Source: Spirochaetales bacterium
GTDB lineage: Bacteria > Spirochaetota > Spirochaetia > Sphaerochaetales > Sphaerochaetaceae
Assembly: GCA_012514185.1 (NCBI GenBank)
Contig: JAAZAT010000129.1
Span: 1 to 64,000 of the forward strand
Length of the DNA stretch: 64,000 nt
Reading direction: 5' to 3'
Positions 33,879 through 42,641 of the stretch are shown one piece after another. The notes below the pieces were generated by a model that had not been told where the DNA came from, did not search any database, and saw nothing but the letters and a program-made list of their open reading frames with translations. How positions within the stretch are numbered: the stretch's first letter is position 1; every line of letters begins with the position of its first letter. The position numbers were made by a program, and so were the translations under genes.

Positions 33879-35354
33879 CTATTCTCCTCGATAACAGTTC
33901 AGGTTGAGCGCTTCACAAAGTTGTACCAGGATGGGCCGCATTGCCAGGATTCTCTCTGCTTCCTGGGGCCTCCATACTTGCTGGGCCAACAACATCAGTC
34001 GGGGGAACAGAAGGTACTCGGCCTGACGGGAGGTTGTGATCTGTTCAGTCCACAGATTCCCCTGTGCGCCCAGCACTTGCTCTTTTGCCTGCTCTTGCAT
34101 GGAATCGGGGACGCATGAGAAATGAGATACCTGATTGAGCGTACTGACACCAAGATTTCCCATTTCCTCCTCACTGTCAGCGTGCTTGTAATCAAAGTAA
34201 CAACCAGCTGTATTGGGGCACATGATTACTTGATGCCCACGCTTGCTTGCCTCAAGCCCTCCTTCGGGACCACGCCAGGACATGACGATCAGATCTTTGG
34301 GTAGTCCGAGATGCTCGGTTCCTTCGAGCACTTCGTCCCAGCCGATGGGGCGCTTGCCTGCCTTATGCACCATTTCGCATACCTTGCTCGTCATCCAGCT
34401 CTGCAAAAAGCGTGCATCGGTCAAACCCAACTGCCTCATGCGATCTTGGCAGCGGGGGCACTCCTGCCATGCTGTATGCGGGCACTCATCACCGCCGATA
34501 TGGATATAGGGAGAGCTGAAAAGCTCGGCAATTTGGGTGATGGCATCGCTGAGAAATTCGAGAAGCTCGTTGCTTCCTGCACACATGACATCATCGAAAA
34601 TACCCCAACGGTCTTGCGTCTCATACGGGCCGCCGGTACATCCGAACTCAGGATAGGCTGCAAGCAGGGCAGAGGCATGGCCGGGTGTCTCAATTTCAGG
34701 AACCACCAGTACATGCCTTGCATGGGCATATGCTTGAAGATCGAGGATTTCCTCTTTGCTGTACAATCGGCCGTAGGTCCTGTTGTCGGTGTATTGCAAT
34801 TCCGTGCGCCTGGCGGCGATGCTTGCAAGCTTCGGCCATCCGTCGAGCGGGATGCGCCACCCTTGGTCGTCGGTAAGGTGCCAATGGAAGCGATTAAGAT
34901 GGAACAGCGAAGCAATATCGATGAGTTTTTTCAAAAAGGCGATGGAAAACTGATGCCTGCTGCAGTCAATCATGAAGCCGCGCCATACAAAATCAGGGCT
35001 GTCCTCCACCTTGCAGCAGGGCAGCTGGTTGCCGGTAAGCAGGGCAAGTTTACGGATGGTGCCCAGGCCCCTGAAAGCCCCTTCGTCGGTACTGGCCTTG
35101 ATGACTATCTGAACCTTGCTGATGGTCAGGATGTAGGCTTCCTGCTCCATACCTGCCTGGAATTTGAAGAGTATGTCCTCTCCGCCTGCCTTGCATCCAA
35201 AGACTTCAAGCGCCAGTTGGTGGGTTGTTTCGAACCCCTTCTCAGCAGCGATGGCGATGCGCGGATGTAGACGGAAGAAGCCCTCACGGTCCTCAATGAA
35301 CCTGGGAATGGGAACCAGCAGCTCGCTTGCTTTATACGTATGATGTGTATACAT
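33879..35354 (-). CDS. GH20 beta-N-acetylhexosaminidase, cytosolic
   Basis: This enzyme removes terminal beta-GlcNAc or GalNAc by substrate-assisted catalysis. The 491-aa protein has an N-terminal alpha/beta domain to about residue 115 and a TIM barrel beginning near DFVWRGFMIDCSRH. The catalytic pair is D289-E290 in HIGGDEC. FHWHLTDDQGWRIPLDGWP and IETPGHASALLAAYPEFGC are family blocks. There is no signal peptide, so it should act on imported oligosaccharides. The start at 35354 has no ribosome-binding site. It is divergent from the ROK regulator, with an operator-like palindrome next to its -35. Confidence 0.92.
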   Translation of the reverse strand: MYTHHTYKASELLVPIPRFIEDREGFFRLHPRIAIAAEKGFETTHQLALEVFGCKAGGEDILFKFQAGMEQEAYILTISKVQIVIKASTDEGAFRGLGTIRKLALLTGNQLPCCKVEDSPDFVWRGFMIDCSRHQFSIAFLKKLIDIASLFHLNRFHWHLTDDQGWRIPLDGWPKLASIAARRTELQYTDNRTYGRLYSKEEILDLQAYAHARHVLVVPEIETPGHASALLAAYPEFGCTGGPYETQDRWGIFDDVMCAGSNELLEFLSDAITQIAELFSSPYIHIGGDECPHTAWQECPRCQDRMRQLGLTDARFLQSWMTSKVCEMVHKAGKRPIGWDEVLEGTEHLGLPKDLIVMSWRGPEGGLEASKRGHQVIMCPNTAGCYFDYKHADSEEEMGNLGVSTLNQVSHFSCVPDSMQEQAKEQVLGAQGNLWTEQITTSRQAEYLLFPRLMLLAQQVWRPQEAERILAMRPILVQLCEALNLNCYRGE

Positions 35355-35360
35355 GGATTC

Positions 35361-35389
35361 TTGGTAGCACGGCTTTGCCTGCAAGTCAA
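35361..35389 (-). promoter_or_regulatory. Predicted hexosaminidase promoter, leaderless type
   Basis: On the minus strand TTGACT (35389-35384), a 17-bp spacer and TACCAA (35366-35361), then 6 nt to the ATG. The -10 lacks the usual final T, so this is a moderate match. Operator copy B abuts its -35. Confidence 0.45.
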
Positions 35390-35409
35390 GTTCAAACGTT
35401 GTACAAACT
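35389..35409. promoter_or_regulatory. ROK operator copy B
   Basis: Imperfect palindrome with arms AGTTCAAAC and GTACAAACT around 3 bp. It matches copies at 35456 and 38546 and lies directly upstream of the hexosaminidase -35. Confidence 0.6.
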
Positions 35410-35425
35410 GGTCGGAAAAATCTGC

Positions 35426-35454
35426 TTGACAGGTGGTCCGGTGGGTGGTAGGCT
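35426..35454 (+). promoter_or_regulatory. Promoter of the ROK regulator and permease genes
   Basis: Consensus TTGACA (35426-35431), a 17-bp spacer and TAGGCT (35449-35454). Operator C starts one base after the -10. Confidence 0.65.
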
Positions 35455-35455
35455 T

Positions 35456-35476
35456 TGTTTGTACAGAGAGCGAACA
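35456..35476. promoter_or_regulatory. ROK operator copy C (autoregulation)
   Basis: Arms TGTTTGTAC and GAGCGAACA around 3 bp, covering the expected transcription start of the ROK gene. The position relative to the -10 is the same as for operator A upstream of the binding-protein gene. Confidence 0.65.
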
Positions 35477-35536
35477 AACCAATGGAAGAGCTTTTCACAC
35501 CAGAACCGAGGTCCTAGACCAAGTATACCGAGGCTT

Positions 35537-36745
35537 ATGAGAATCAACAACAACAATTTCCAGAAGAATGCCAATACCTCGCTGGTTGCCCAGCTTATCT
35601 GGAAGAGTCCGGGGATCAGCAGGGTTGACATCGCACGGGAGCTCAATCTCTACCGTTCGACAGTAACCAACATTATTTCGGCCCTCATCGACGATGAAGT
35701 CGTCTATGAAGGGGAGGAAGGAAGCGGTATGAGCAGGGGAGGCCGCAAGCCGATCATCCTTAGGCTCAACGATAAGTTCGGGTGTGTGGCAGGCTTCGAT
35801 ATCCAGCCGTCCCACTATCGTGCCGTCATTCTCGATATCACCGGAAGCCTTCTTTTTCAGGACAAGGGGAAACTGCCTGAAGTGGATTTTGACGGCATCA
35901 TCAACTTTTTGATGGATATCATCCTGAAGCAAGTCGACAAGCTCGGCATTCCCCTGCTGGCGGTGGTGGCGGGCATTCCCGGCATCGTGGATGCAGAGAA
36001 CGGGGTGATCATCTATGCAGAGCCGTTTGATCTGAGGAATTATGATTTTTACTCCTTCTTCACAAAGAACTATGACGTATTGGTTTTTGTTGAAAATGAC
36101 GCCAACTGCACTGCATGGCTGGAAATGACCATCAACCGCAATGTGAATCTGGGTGATTTCATGTGCATGATCGCCGACTATCATGAGGGAAGCTATCAAT
36201 TCGGCGACCGGGCCGGCATCGGTGTGGGCATCGGTCTTTCCATAGGCGGCAAGGTGTATCATGGGTCCCACCACAGCAGCGGTGAAATCTGCACCTTGAG
36301 TTGGCGGGGGCACAATATCGGCCAGACTGGATTGCCCGAGGACCTGCTGATCCGCTCCGTGCATGACGAAGAAGCTTGGAGGACATGGATGATCGATCTT
36401 TTCAGTTCACTTGTCCCGGTTATCTCCGTTTTCGATCCCAGGGTTTTCTTCATTCACGGCAAGCCCTTCTCGGACGAACAGAAGATCAGGGACTTGCTCG
36501 GTGATGCCTGCCCGCAGTTTTTGGATGTCTTGAAAAAGGTCAATTGCAAGTTGATTTTCGACACCCAGGACGAGTCCGTGGTTGCAAAAGGGGCTGCCAT
36601 GATGTTCCTGCAAAAACTCTTTGCAGTCCCCGAGCTGTCTGAAATCGAAAGCCGAACCCATTTTGACTGGGAGGATGTGGTCGCCCAGGCATATCCGATG
36701 AAGAAGACGTACAGGAAACCCCGGTTGGAGGTTGTGCATGCCTAA
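35537..36745 (+). CDS. ROK-family transcriptional regulator
   Basis: This predicted sugar-responsive repressor is 402 aa. Residues about 10-75 form a winged helix-turn-helix (SRVDIARELNLYRSTVTNIISALIDDEVV). The rest is an ROK sugar-kinase-like fold with VVAGIPGIVD and FVENDANCTAW. It lacks the DxGxT ATP loop, as expected of a regulator, and also lacks the usual CxCGxxGCxE zinc site: after GEICTLSWRGHNIG the chain reads QTGLPE. Ligand response may therefore be built differently. The ATG at 35537 has GAGG close upstream. The gene overlaps the first permease by 8 bp and is probably autoregulated. Confidence 0.9.
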   Translation: MRINNNNFQKNANTSLVAQLIWKSPGISRVDIARELNLYRSTVTNIISALIDDEVVYEGEEGSGMSRGGRKPIILRLNDKFGCVAGFDIQPSHYRAVILDITGSLLFQDKGKLPEVDFDGIINFLMDIILKQVDKLGIPLLAVVAGIPGIVDAENGVIIYAEPFDLRNYDFYSFFTKNYDVLVFVENDANCTAWLEMTINRNVNLGDFMCMIADYHEGSYQFGDRAGIGVGIGLSIGGKVYHGSHHSSGEICTLSWRGHNIGQTGLPEDLLIRSVHDEEAWRTWMIDLFSSLVPVISVFDPRVFFIHGKPFSDEQKIRDLLGDACPQFLDVLKKVNCKLIFDTQDESVVAKGAAMMFLQKLFAVPELSEIESRTHFDWEDVVAQAYPMKKTYRKPRLEVVHA

Positions 36746-37646
36746 GGTGCATACCCTTGCCGACGCCAAGAGAGAGCAGAGAAGAGCCTACTGGACCTTG
36801 GTCCTTCCCGGTTTTTTAATCTATATCTCGGTTATGGCGTTCCCTACGGTTTTTTCCGTGATCCTCAGCTTGACCGACTACAACGGCGGCAGGCTCTTCG
36901 GAGGCAAGCCCGTCTCCTTTGTGGGATTCAAGTGGTACGGCCGGTTGTTTGTGGATGAGTATTTCTACCTTGCGCTGAAGAACAACTTGTGGATAGTGCT
37001 TGTCTCGGTGTTCGGCCAAATTCCACTGGGTTTTTTCCTTGCCTATGTGCTGCACAGGGGATTGGTAAGGTATGGTGATTTTTTCCAGACGATGATCTAT
37101 CTTCCCACGGTAATCTCGACGGTCGTCATCGGTATCTTGTGGAAATCGTTCTTTGCCCCGTATGGAGCCTTCCCTGAGTTGATGCGCCTGTTCAACCCTT
37201 CCTATGAGTACGGGATCAGCAGCCATCCGCTTTTTCCGGTCCTCTTTGTCATTCTCTGGATGTATACCGGCATGTATATGATCATATTCATCGCCAACCT
37301 GCAAAAGATCGACGGATCAGTCATCGAGGCGGCCAAGATCGATGGGGCTTCAGAAGGCCAGACTCTGCGGTATATCATTCTTCCAGCCCTCTCGGGGGTG
37401 CTGGTCGTATCGGCGATACTGGCAATCAGCGGGTCGTTGAAAAGCTTCGACCTGATTTATGTAATGACCGGCGGAGGTCCGGCGAACCGGACCACGGTCC
37501 TATCCATCTATATGTTCGACAAGGCATTCAAGGGTGCCCCCAACTACCCGTTGGCCAACGCGATCAGCACGGTCATGGTACTCATCAGCTTCTCCCTCAT
37601 CGGTCTTACCAAGTGGGTTGAACACAAGTTCGGCGGGAAGGAGTAG
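36738..37646 (+). CDS. Carbohydrate ABC transporter permease (MalF/UgpA type)
   Basis: This 302-aa inner-membrane subunit of a CUT1-type sugar importer has about six helices. The cytoplasmic coupling EAA-like loop is VIEAAKIDGASEGQTLRYIILPAL near residue 200. The C-terminal half has DLIYVMTGGGPANRTTVLSIYM, typical of this subunit. ATG 36738 is chosen because GGAG lies 7 nt upstream; it overlaps the ROK stop. No ATPase gene is present in the cluster, so a shared MsiK/UgpC-like ATPase encoded elsewhere is needed. Confidence 0.92.
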   Translation: MPKVHTLADAKREQRRAYWTLVLPGFLIYISVMAFPTVFSVILSLTDYNGGRLFGGKPVSFVGFKWYGRLFVDEYFYLALKNNLWIVLVSVFGQIPLGFFLAYVLHRGLVRYGDFFQTMIYLPTVISTVVIGILWKSFFAPYGAFPELMRLFNPSYEYGISSHPLFPVLFVILWMYTGMYMIIFIANLQKIDGSVIEAAKIDGASEGQTLRYIILPALSGVLVVSAILAISGSLKSFDLIYVMTGGGPANRTTVLSIYMFDKAFKGAPNYPLANAISTVMVLISFSLIGLTKWVEHKFGGKE

Positions 37647-37649
37647 GCG

Positions 37650-38501
37650 ATGCGTGACATCAAGGATACGAAATCGATCGGAGCAAGAATCAATACGGTG
37701 CTCACGTACGTAGTCATGATTTTCTTCACCGTGATGGCAATCTATCCGCTCTTGTGGCTGGTCATGAACTCGTTCAAGACTACCACCGAGTTTCAGATGA
37801 ACAAGCTGGGATTTCCCAAGGAGTGGGTGTTGGTCAACTACCAGGATGCCTGGGTGCGCGGCAAGTTCCCCCGCTTGATCCTCAACAGTTTCATCTATAC
37901 CGGTGTCACCACAGTCGCCACCTTGGTTTTCTCGTTTATGGCAGCCTTCGCCTTTGCAAAGATTCCGAACCGCTCAACCAAGTACCTGCATGGATCGTTT
38001 GTCATTGGATTATTGCTGACGCTGCAATCGATCATGGTGCCACTCTTTCTCATCATCAACTGGGTGGGATTGTACAACACCAGCCTCGGAGTCCTCATTC
38101 CCTATATCGGCATTGCCATGCCCATGGGCATTTATCTCGGTACTGAGTTCATCAAATCCATTCCCGACGCCTTGGTGGAGTCCGCCCGCATCGATGGGGC
38201 GACCTATTGGAAGATATTCATCTCGATCATTGTTCCCATGGCAGCCCCGGTGGCTGTCACGGTGGCCATCATGACAGTGACCGGGACCTGGAATGAGTTC
38301 ATGCTGATCAATATCCTGACCAGCAGTGATGCGTTGAAGAGCCTGCCTGTGGGAGTGCAGAAGTTTGCAGGCGCACTTTCCAGCGACTTTGGAAAACAGT
38401 TTGCAGCCTTGGTCATCGGCCTGGTTCCCATGCTTGTTTTCTATCTGTCATTTCGCAAGGAGATTACCAAAGGAGTTGCCGCAGGTGCGGTGAAGGGCTG
38501 A
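37650..38501 (+). CDS. Carbohydrate ABC transporter permease (MalG/UgpE type)
   Basis: This is the second membrane subunit of the sugar importer, 283 aa. It has a short cytosolic N-terminus, then about six helices, with the EAA loop ALVESARIDGATYWKIFISIIVPM near residue 176 and a C-terminal GVAAGAVKG tail typical of the MalG group. GAAGGAG lies before the ATG, 3 bp after the first permease stop. The binding-protein gene follows but has its own promoter. Confidence 0.93.
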   Translation: MRDIKDTKSIGARINTVLTYVVMIFFTVMAIYPLLWLVMNSFKTTTEFQMNKLGFPKEWVLVNYQDAWVRGKFPRLILNSFIYTGVTTVATLVFSFMAAFAFAKIPNRSTKYLHGSFVIGLLLTLQSIMVPLFLIINWVGLYNTSLGVLIPYIGIAMPMGIYLGTEFIKSIPDALVESARIDGATYWKIFISIIVPMAAPVAVTVAIMTVTGTWNEFMLINILTSSDALKSLPVGVQKFAGALSSDFGKQFAALVIGLVPMLVFYLSFRKEITKGVAAGAVKG

Positions 38502-38515
38502 CACATGGTTTTTAT

Positions 38516-38544
38516 TTGACAGCCTGAATAGGTCATGGTAGCAT
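38516..38544 (+). promoter_or_regulatory. Separate promoter of the sugar-binding protein gene
   Basis: TTGACA (38516-38521), a 17-bp spacer and TAGCAT (38539-38544). Operator A starts one base after the -10, exactly as at the ROK promoter. A separate promoter would allow the binding protein to be made in excess. Confidence 0.65.
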
Positions 38545-38545
38545 T

Positions 38546-38566
38546 AGTTTGTACAAAGTATGAACT
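38546..38566. promoter_or_regulatory. ROK operator copy A
   Basis: Palindrome arms AGTTTGTAC and GTATGAACT (7 of 9 pairs match) around AAA. It shares GTTTGTACA...GAAC with copy C and TTTGTAC / GTACAAA elements with copy B. Confidence 0.65.
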
Positions 38567-38647
38567 AAAGGAATCAAGTACTTCACCCCGTATGAGGTGG
38601 AATATTCAGAGAGAGCGCGAGGATTCGCAAGTCATCAGGAGGTAGAA

Positions 38648-40006
38648 ATGACTGGATTCAAGAGAATTTCTGTATTGGCTCTTGCAGTGCTGATGGTCGT
38701 GACATCAGTATTTGCACAGGGAACAAAGGAGGATGCAGCAGCTGGAAAGCAGATTGAGCTTACCGTGCTGAACTACATCGACATGTCCGAACCAAACAGC
38801 GCAAATGATATTACGATGGTTTGGGACAAATTCGAGGCTGAGAACCCCGATATCAAGCTCGTCCGTGAGGACCTGTTCAACGAACCGTTCCACCAGAAGA
38901 CGGAAGCCTACGTCGCCAGCGGCCAGGTGCCCGATGTTCTGTACATGTGGCCCAGCGGACGTTCGACCAGCCTGCACACCACTAAGAGTGTGAAGGACCT
39001 CAAACCGTTCCTCGAGAAGGACGGCCTGTTCGACCAGTACAACCCCGCTACGGTTGCTCCGCAGTTTGCCGGGTATCTGGCCATGCTGCCCAATGGTGTA
39101 ACCACCACCCATATGCTCTATGTCAACACCAAAGTCCTCCGAGACAATGGTCTTGCCATACCCAAGAGCTATGCTGATATGAAGGCCATGGTCGCTCCCC
39201 TCAAGGCAAAGGGCATCGATCTCATTGCCATGGACAACATGGACGCATGGGTGATGCAGAGTTGCTTGTTCTCCATGGTTGTCGGCCGCTTTGGCGGAGT
39301 TGATTGGTATGAGAGGCTTGCCGCCGGCAAGATTTCCTTCACCGATGAGTGGTTCGTCAAATCCCTGGACCTGATCGATGACATGTACAAGTCCGGCATG
39401 ATCAACCGCAACAGCCTGACCAGCCCTTACGGTTCATCCCGTGGTAGTTTCGCCGCCGGCAAGGCAGCATTCTACATCGATGGTGACTGGTCGACCGGAG
39501 CCTTCCAGACCGATATCACCACCGGCAAGGCTTTGATCAGTCCTGCATTGCAGCAGAGCGATTTCGAGTTGATGGTCATTCCCAACCTTCCCGGCGAAGT
39601 CATCCACAATTCAAACAGTGGTGTAGTCGGAACCGGCTGGGGCATGAGCGCCAACATTCCTGCCGGCTCCGCCAAGGAAGCTGCAGCTTGGAGATTGATC
39701 AAGTACCTGCAGGGTGAGTATGTCCAGACCTACCGCCTCTCCACCGGTGCTTCCTTCCCCTCCAACCTCAATGTGGATGTGGAAAAAGTCGTAAAAGAGC
39801 GGAATCTTGAGCCGTTCATCGCCAAGAGAGCTGCATACTATGCAGCCCACACCCCGATCAGTCCGGTCGTCGATGGTGTTCTGCACAGTGATGTGTACAA
39901 CGTGATCAACGTAGGACTACAGGAGATTGGTCTTGGCTCGAAGGCTCCGAAGCAGGTGGCAAGCGAAGTCCAGAAAGCTTGGGATACCTGGAAGAAGAAC
40001 CAGTAA
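38648..40006 (+). CDS. Extracellular sugar-binding protein of the ABC importer
   Basis: This family 1-type solute-binding protein for oligosaccharides is 452 aa. It has a signal peptide MTGFKRISVLALAVLMVVTSVFA with cleavage before QGTKED and no lipobox, so it is free in the periplasm. NYIDMSEPNSANDITMVWDKFEAENPDIKL and GQVPDVLYMWPSGRSTSL match the N-lobe; GKAAFYIDGDWSTGAF matches the hinge/ligand region with aromatic residues. AGGAGGT lies before the ATG. A strong terminator follows. The ligand is inferred from the neighbours as a HexNAc/mannose-containing oligosaccharide. Confidence 0.9.
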   Translation: MTGFKRISVLALAVLMVVTSVFAQGTKEDAAAGKQIELTVLNYIDMSEPNSANDITMVWDKFEAENPDIKLVREDLFNEPFHQKTEAYVASGQVPDVLYMWPSGRSTSLHTTKSVKDLKPFLEKDGLFDQYNPATVAPQFAGYLAMLPNGVTTTHMLYVNTKVLRDNGLAIPKSYADMKAMVAPLKAKGIDLIAMDNMDAWVMQSCLFSMVVGRFGGVDWYERLAAGKISFTDEWFVKSLDLIDDMYKSGMINRNSLTSPYGSSRGSFAAGKAAFYIDGDWSTGAFQTDITTGKALISPALQQSDFELMVIPNLPGEVIHNSNSGVVGTGWGMSANIPAGSAKEAAAWRLIKYLQGEYVQTYRLSTGASFPSNLNVDVEKVVKERNLEPFIAKRAAYYAAHTPISPVVDGVLHSDVYNVINVGLQEIGLGSKAPKQVASEVQKAWDTWKKNQ

Positions 40007-40025
40007 TCATTGACTCAGATTGCAT

Positions 40026-40061
40026 GGCAGGAAGGCTGTTTCGGTCTTCCTGCCTTTTTTT
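40026..40061 (+). terminator. Intrinsic terminator after the binding-protein gene
   Basis: Perfect 9-bp stem GGCAGGAAG/CTTCCTGCC (40026-40034 and 40046-40054) followed by seven Ts. Confidence 0.9.
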
Positions 40062-40085
40062 CGTATGCGGAGCAAGGCCCTGTCG

Positions 40086-42584
40086 CTACCTACCGCTGTT
40101 GTACAGGTCGAAGACCTTGAGCTTCTCCCTGAACTGCTTCAGGGTAATTTTCTCCTGGGTCTTGAAGACAACCACCTTTTGGGCGGTAGGCCGGATAGCA
40201 AAGAGGTTGTCGCTGAAAACTCCCTTCAGGTCCTGGGCATCGAGGGCTACTTCAAAGGCGGGATAGGTGCAGCTTACCGTAACGGAGAACCCTCCGCTTA
40301 CTTTCTCCACTTTGGTCTGCAACTGCGGGTCGACCAGTTCACAGGCTTTCGGTTTGTCCAGCAACAGGCAATTCTCGATGTACAGGTCGTCGCTCTTGAG
40401 CTTGATGTAGATGAAGGTTTTCCTCTGATCCAGCTTATGCTTCCTTTTCAAGTCGATGGTGCACATATGGGTGCTGCTCTTCGGTTCGATGGTAAGACGG
40501 TACTCCTGCTTGCCCAGCTTCTGTGCATCAAAGGTACTGAACTTCACCGAGAGCTTGGCATCCTCGACGGCCTTCGGCCCATCGTTGACGATGTAGACCT
40601 CGATCTTACCGTCCTCCTTCTGATAGGCGATCGGCAGGACTGGGGCGTAGAAACGCCTCGCGGCATAGTGCAGCAGCTTCCACTTGCCGGTATAGTCGAT
40701 GGATGACCAGGAAGCGACAGGCCAGTTGTCGTTGAGCTGCCAGTACAGCGTTCCCATACAGTGGGGAAGGGTGGTTCTCCAGTATTCAATAGCCATCTTC
40801 ATCGCAGTAGCCTGCTGCACCTGGCTGAGGTAGAGCATCTGCTCGAAGCTGGTGGGGAAGCGGTAATACCGGCTGAAGTTTTCGATGATGATCGAGTTTC
40901 CCCGTGGATTCTTTTGGTGGTGTTCCATCTCGACGCTGGTCAGGTTCCACATCGACTCTTTGGCATAGGTGGCGACGGTGGAAAGCGAGGGGAAGCTCTG
41001 GTAGCCGAATTCACTGACAAAGCGCGGCTTGATCGTGTAGTACTCCTCGAAGCTTTTCCCTTCATGCCAGACCGACCAGAAGTGCATGTCGCCTCGTTTA
41101 TCGCTGTGCCAGTTGTCGGAGAAATCCCCCTCTCCGGCCGAGGGGCTGCTGGGCCACCAGGTACGGCCCGGGTCGAGTTCCTTGATGACTTTGCCGACGA
41201 CACCCTCGTTGAGGCGGTCGTAGTCGATGACATAGCGGTCCCGGCTTTTGCGCGATTCCTCGTACCAGCTGATGGCTCCCAGGTCTTCGTTGTTGCCGCA
41301 CCACAATGCCAGGCACGGGTGGTCGTGCAGGCGGCTCACCTGATAACGCAGCTCTGCTTCGACGCTCGCAAGGAAGGCTGGATCGGAAGGGTACATCGAG
41401 CAGCTGAACATGCAGTCCTGCCATACCAATAGGCCCTTCTCGTCACAGAGCTCATAGAAGTCCTCTTTTTCGTACAGGCCGCCTCCCCAGACGCGCACCA
41501 TGTTCATGTTCGCATCAATGGCATGCTGCAGCAGCTGTTCATACCGTCCACGCGTGAGCCGGCCCATGAAGGCGTCCAGGGGTATCCAATTGGCACCTTT
41601 TGCAAAGATGTCCCGGCCGTTCACCGAGAAGACCATGCCCTTTCCACCTTCTGCATCTTCCTCGGTCTTGACTTCCAAGGTCCTGAAGCCGATGCGTTTG
41701 GTCGCTTTCTGAGCGCCGATGGCAAGCTCTAGTGGATACAATACAGCCTTGCCCTCGCCGTTGGGCCACCATCGGTGTACTTGGTTGCAGACAAGGTGGA
41801 ACGTTATTTTGTTCAGCCCGACGTGGGTCTCGATGGTTCCCGTTTGTGAGGCGTTGGCGCAGCTTGCACTGCAAGGCAGGCAGTGTGCTTTTTTTGCATT
41901 GAACACTACGTCGACAACCAAATCCCAGCTGTCATCTCCAAGCGGCTTCCCAGTAGAAGTGATGCTCTCAATGATTCCTTCGTCGACGAAAGCGAGCTGG
42001 ATCGGTTCATAGATGCCGAAGCTCAAGATGCATGGACCCCAATCCCAGCCGCTGTGGCACTGGGTCTTTCGAACAAGGTTGCGATGCTTGGCCGATACCG
42101 GATACACCGAGTAGGGGATGGGGTAAGGAAGCTTCTCTGCAAGAGCTGTGGCATGGGCTTCTGCACTGGTAAAGATTAATTTGATGGAGTTTTCCCCGAT
42201 ATTCAGTGCATCACTGATATCAAAACGCCAGCGCCTGAACTGATTGTCGCAGCTGCCGACCTGCTTGCCGTTCACCCATACACTGATGATGGTGTCGGCC
42301 ATGGTCAGGGTGAGGACTGCACTTCTGTCGGCGAGCATCTCCTCTGGAATCAGGAAGGTTCGCTCAAGGATCCAATCATTGCGGCCGACCCATTGGATGT
42401 CCAGTTCCTGTGTTCCGATATAGGGATCGATGATGACCGAGCTTTCGAGCAGGGCTGAGTGAATATCACCTGGCAGGGTGCAAGGTATATGGGTATGGTT
42501 TTGGAAATATTTGGTAAAAGGAGCAATCTTCTCATAAGAGAGTGGTGAGAGTTTCCAGACTCCATTGATATCGAGTGTAAGCAT
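40086..42584 (-). CDS. GH2 beta-mannosidase
   Basis: This intracellular exo-enzyme removes terminal beta-mannose. The 832-aa protein has an N-terminal jelly-roll (about 1-190, with RNDWILERTF and the mannosidase-type VRKTQCHSGWDWGP), an Ig-like domain, a TIM barrel, and C-terminal beta-sandwich domains. The acid/base is E433 in LWCGNNE and the nucleophile E525 in VSEFGYQS. WQDCMFSCSMYPSD is also characteristic of beta-mannosidases. There is no signal peptide. GGAGGCG precedes the ATG at 42584. It converges with the sugar importer operon. Confidence 0.92.
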   Translation of the reverse strand: MLTLDINGVWKLSPLSYEKIAPFTKYFQNHTHIPCTLPGDIHSALLESSVIIDPYIGTQELDIQWVGRNDWILERTFLIPEEMLADRSAVLTLTMADTIISVWVNGKQVGSCDNQFRRWRFDISDALNIGENSIKLIFTSAEAHATALAEKLPYPIPYSVYPVSAKHRNLVRKTQCHSGWDWGPCILSFGIYEPIQLAFVDEGIIESITSTGKPLGDDSWDLVVDVVFNAKKAHCLPCSASCANASQTGTIETHVGLNKITFHLVCNQVHRWWPNGEGKAVLYPLELAIGAQKATKRIGFRTLEVKTEEDAEGGKGMVFSVNGRDIFAKGANWIPLDAFMGRLTRGRYEQLLQHAIDANMNMVRVWGGGLYEKEDFYELCDEKGLLVWQDCMFSCSMYPSDPAFLASVEAELRYQVSRLHDHPCLALWCGNNEDLGAISWYEESRKSRDRYVIDYDRLNEGVVGKVIKELDPGRTWWPSSPSAGEGDFSDNWHSDKRGDMHFWSVWHEGKSFEEYYTIKPRFVSEFGYQSFPSLSTVATYAKESMWNLTSVEMEHHQKNPRGNSIIIENFSRYYRFPTSFEQMLYLSQVQQATAMKMAIEYWRTTLPHCMGTLYWQLNDNWPVASWSSIDYTGKWKLLHYAARRFYAPVLPIAYQKEDGKIEVYIVNDGPKAVEDAKLSVKFSTFDAQKLGKQEYRLTIEPKSSTHMCTIDLKRKHKLDQRKTFIYIKLKSDDLYIENCLLLDKPKACELVDPQLQTKVEKVSGGFSVTVSCTYPAFEVALDAQDLKGVFSDNLFAIRPTAQKVVVFKTQEKITLKQFREKLKVFDLYNSGR

Positions 42585-42604
42585 ACGGGCGCCTCCGATT
42601 GCTG

Positions 42605-42613
42605 AGTATAGCA
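42605..42613 (-). promoter_or_regulatory. Extended -10 of the beta-mannosidase gene
   Basis: TGCTATACT on the minus strand (42613-42605). No good -35 is present. I found no copy of the ROK palindrome here. Confidence 0.4.
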
Positions 42614-42641
42614 CACACAGCCTGTCGTGCGTCGAAAAAGC

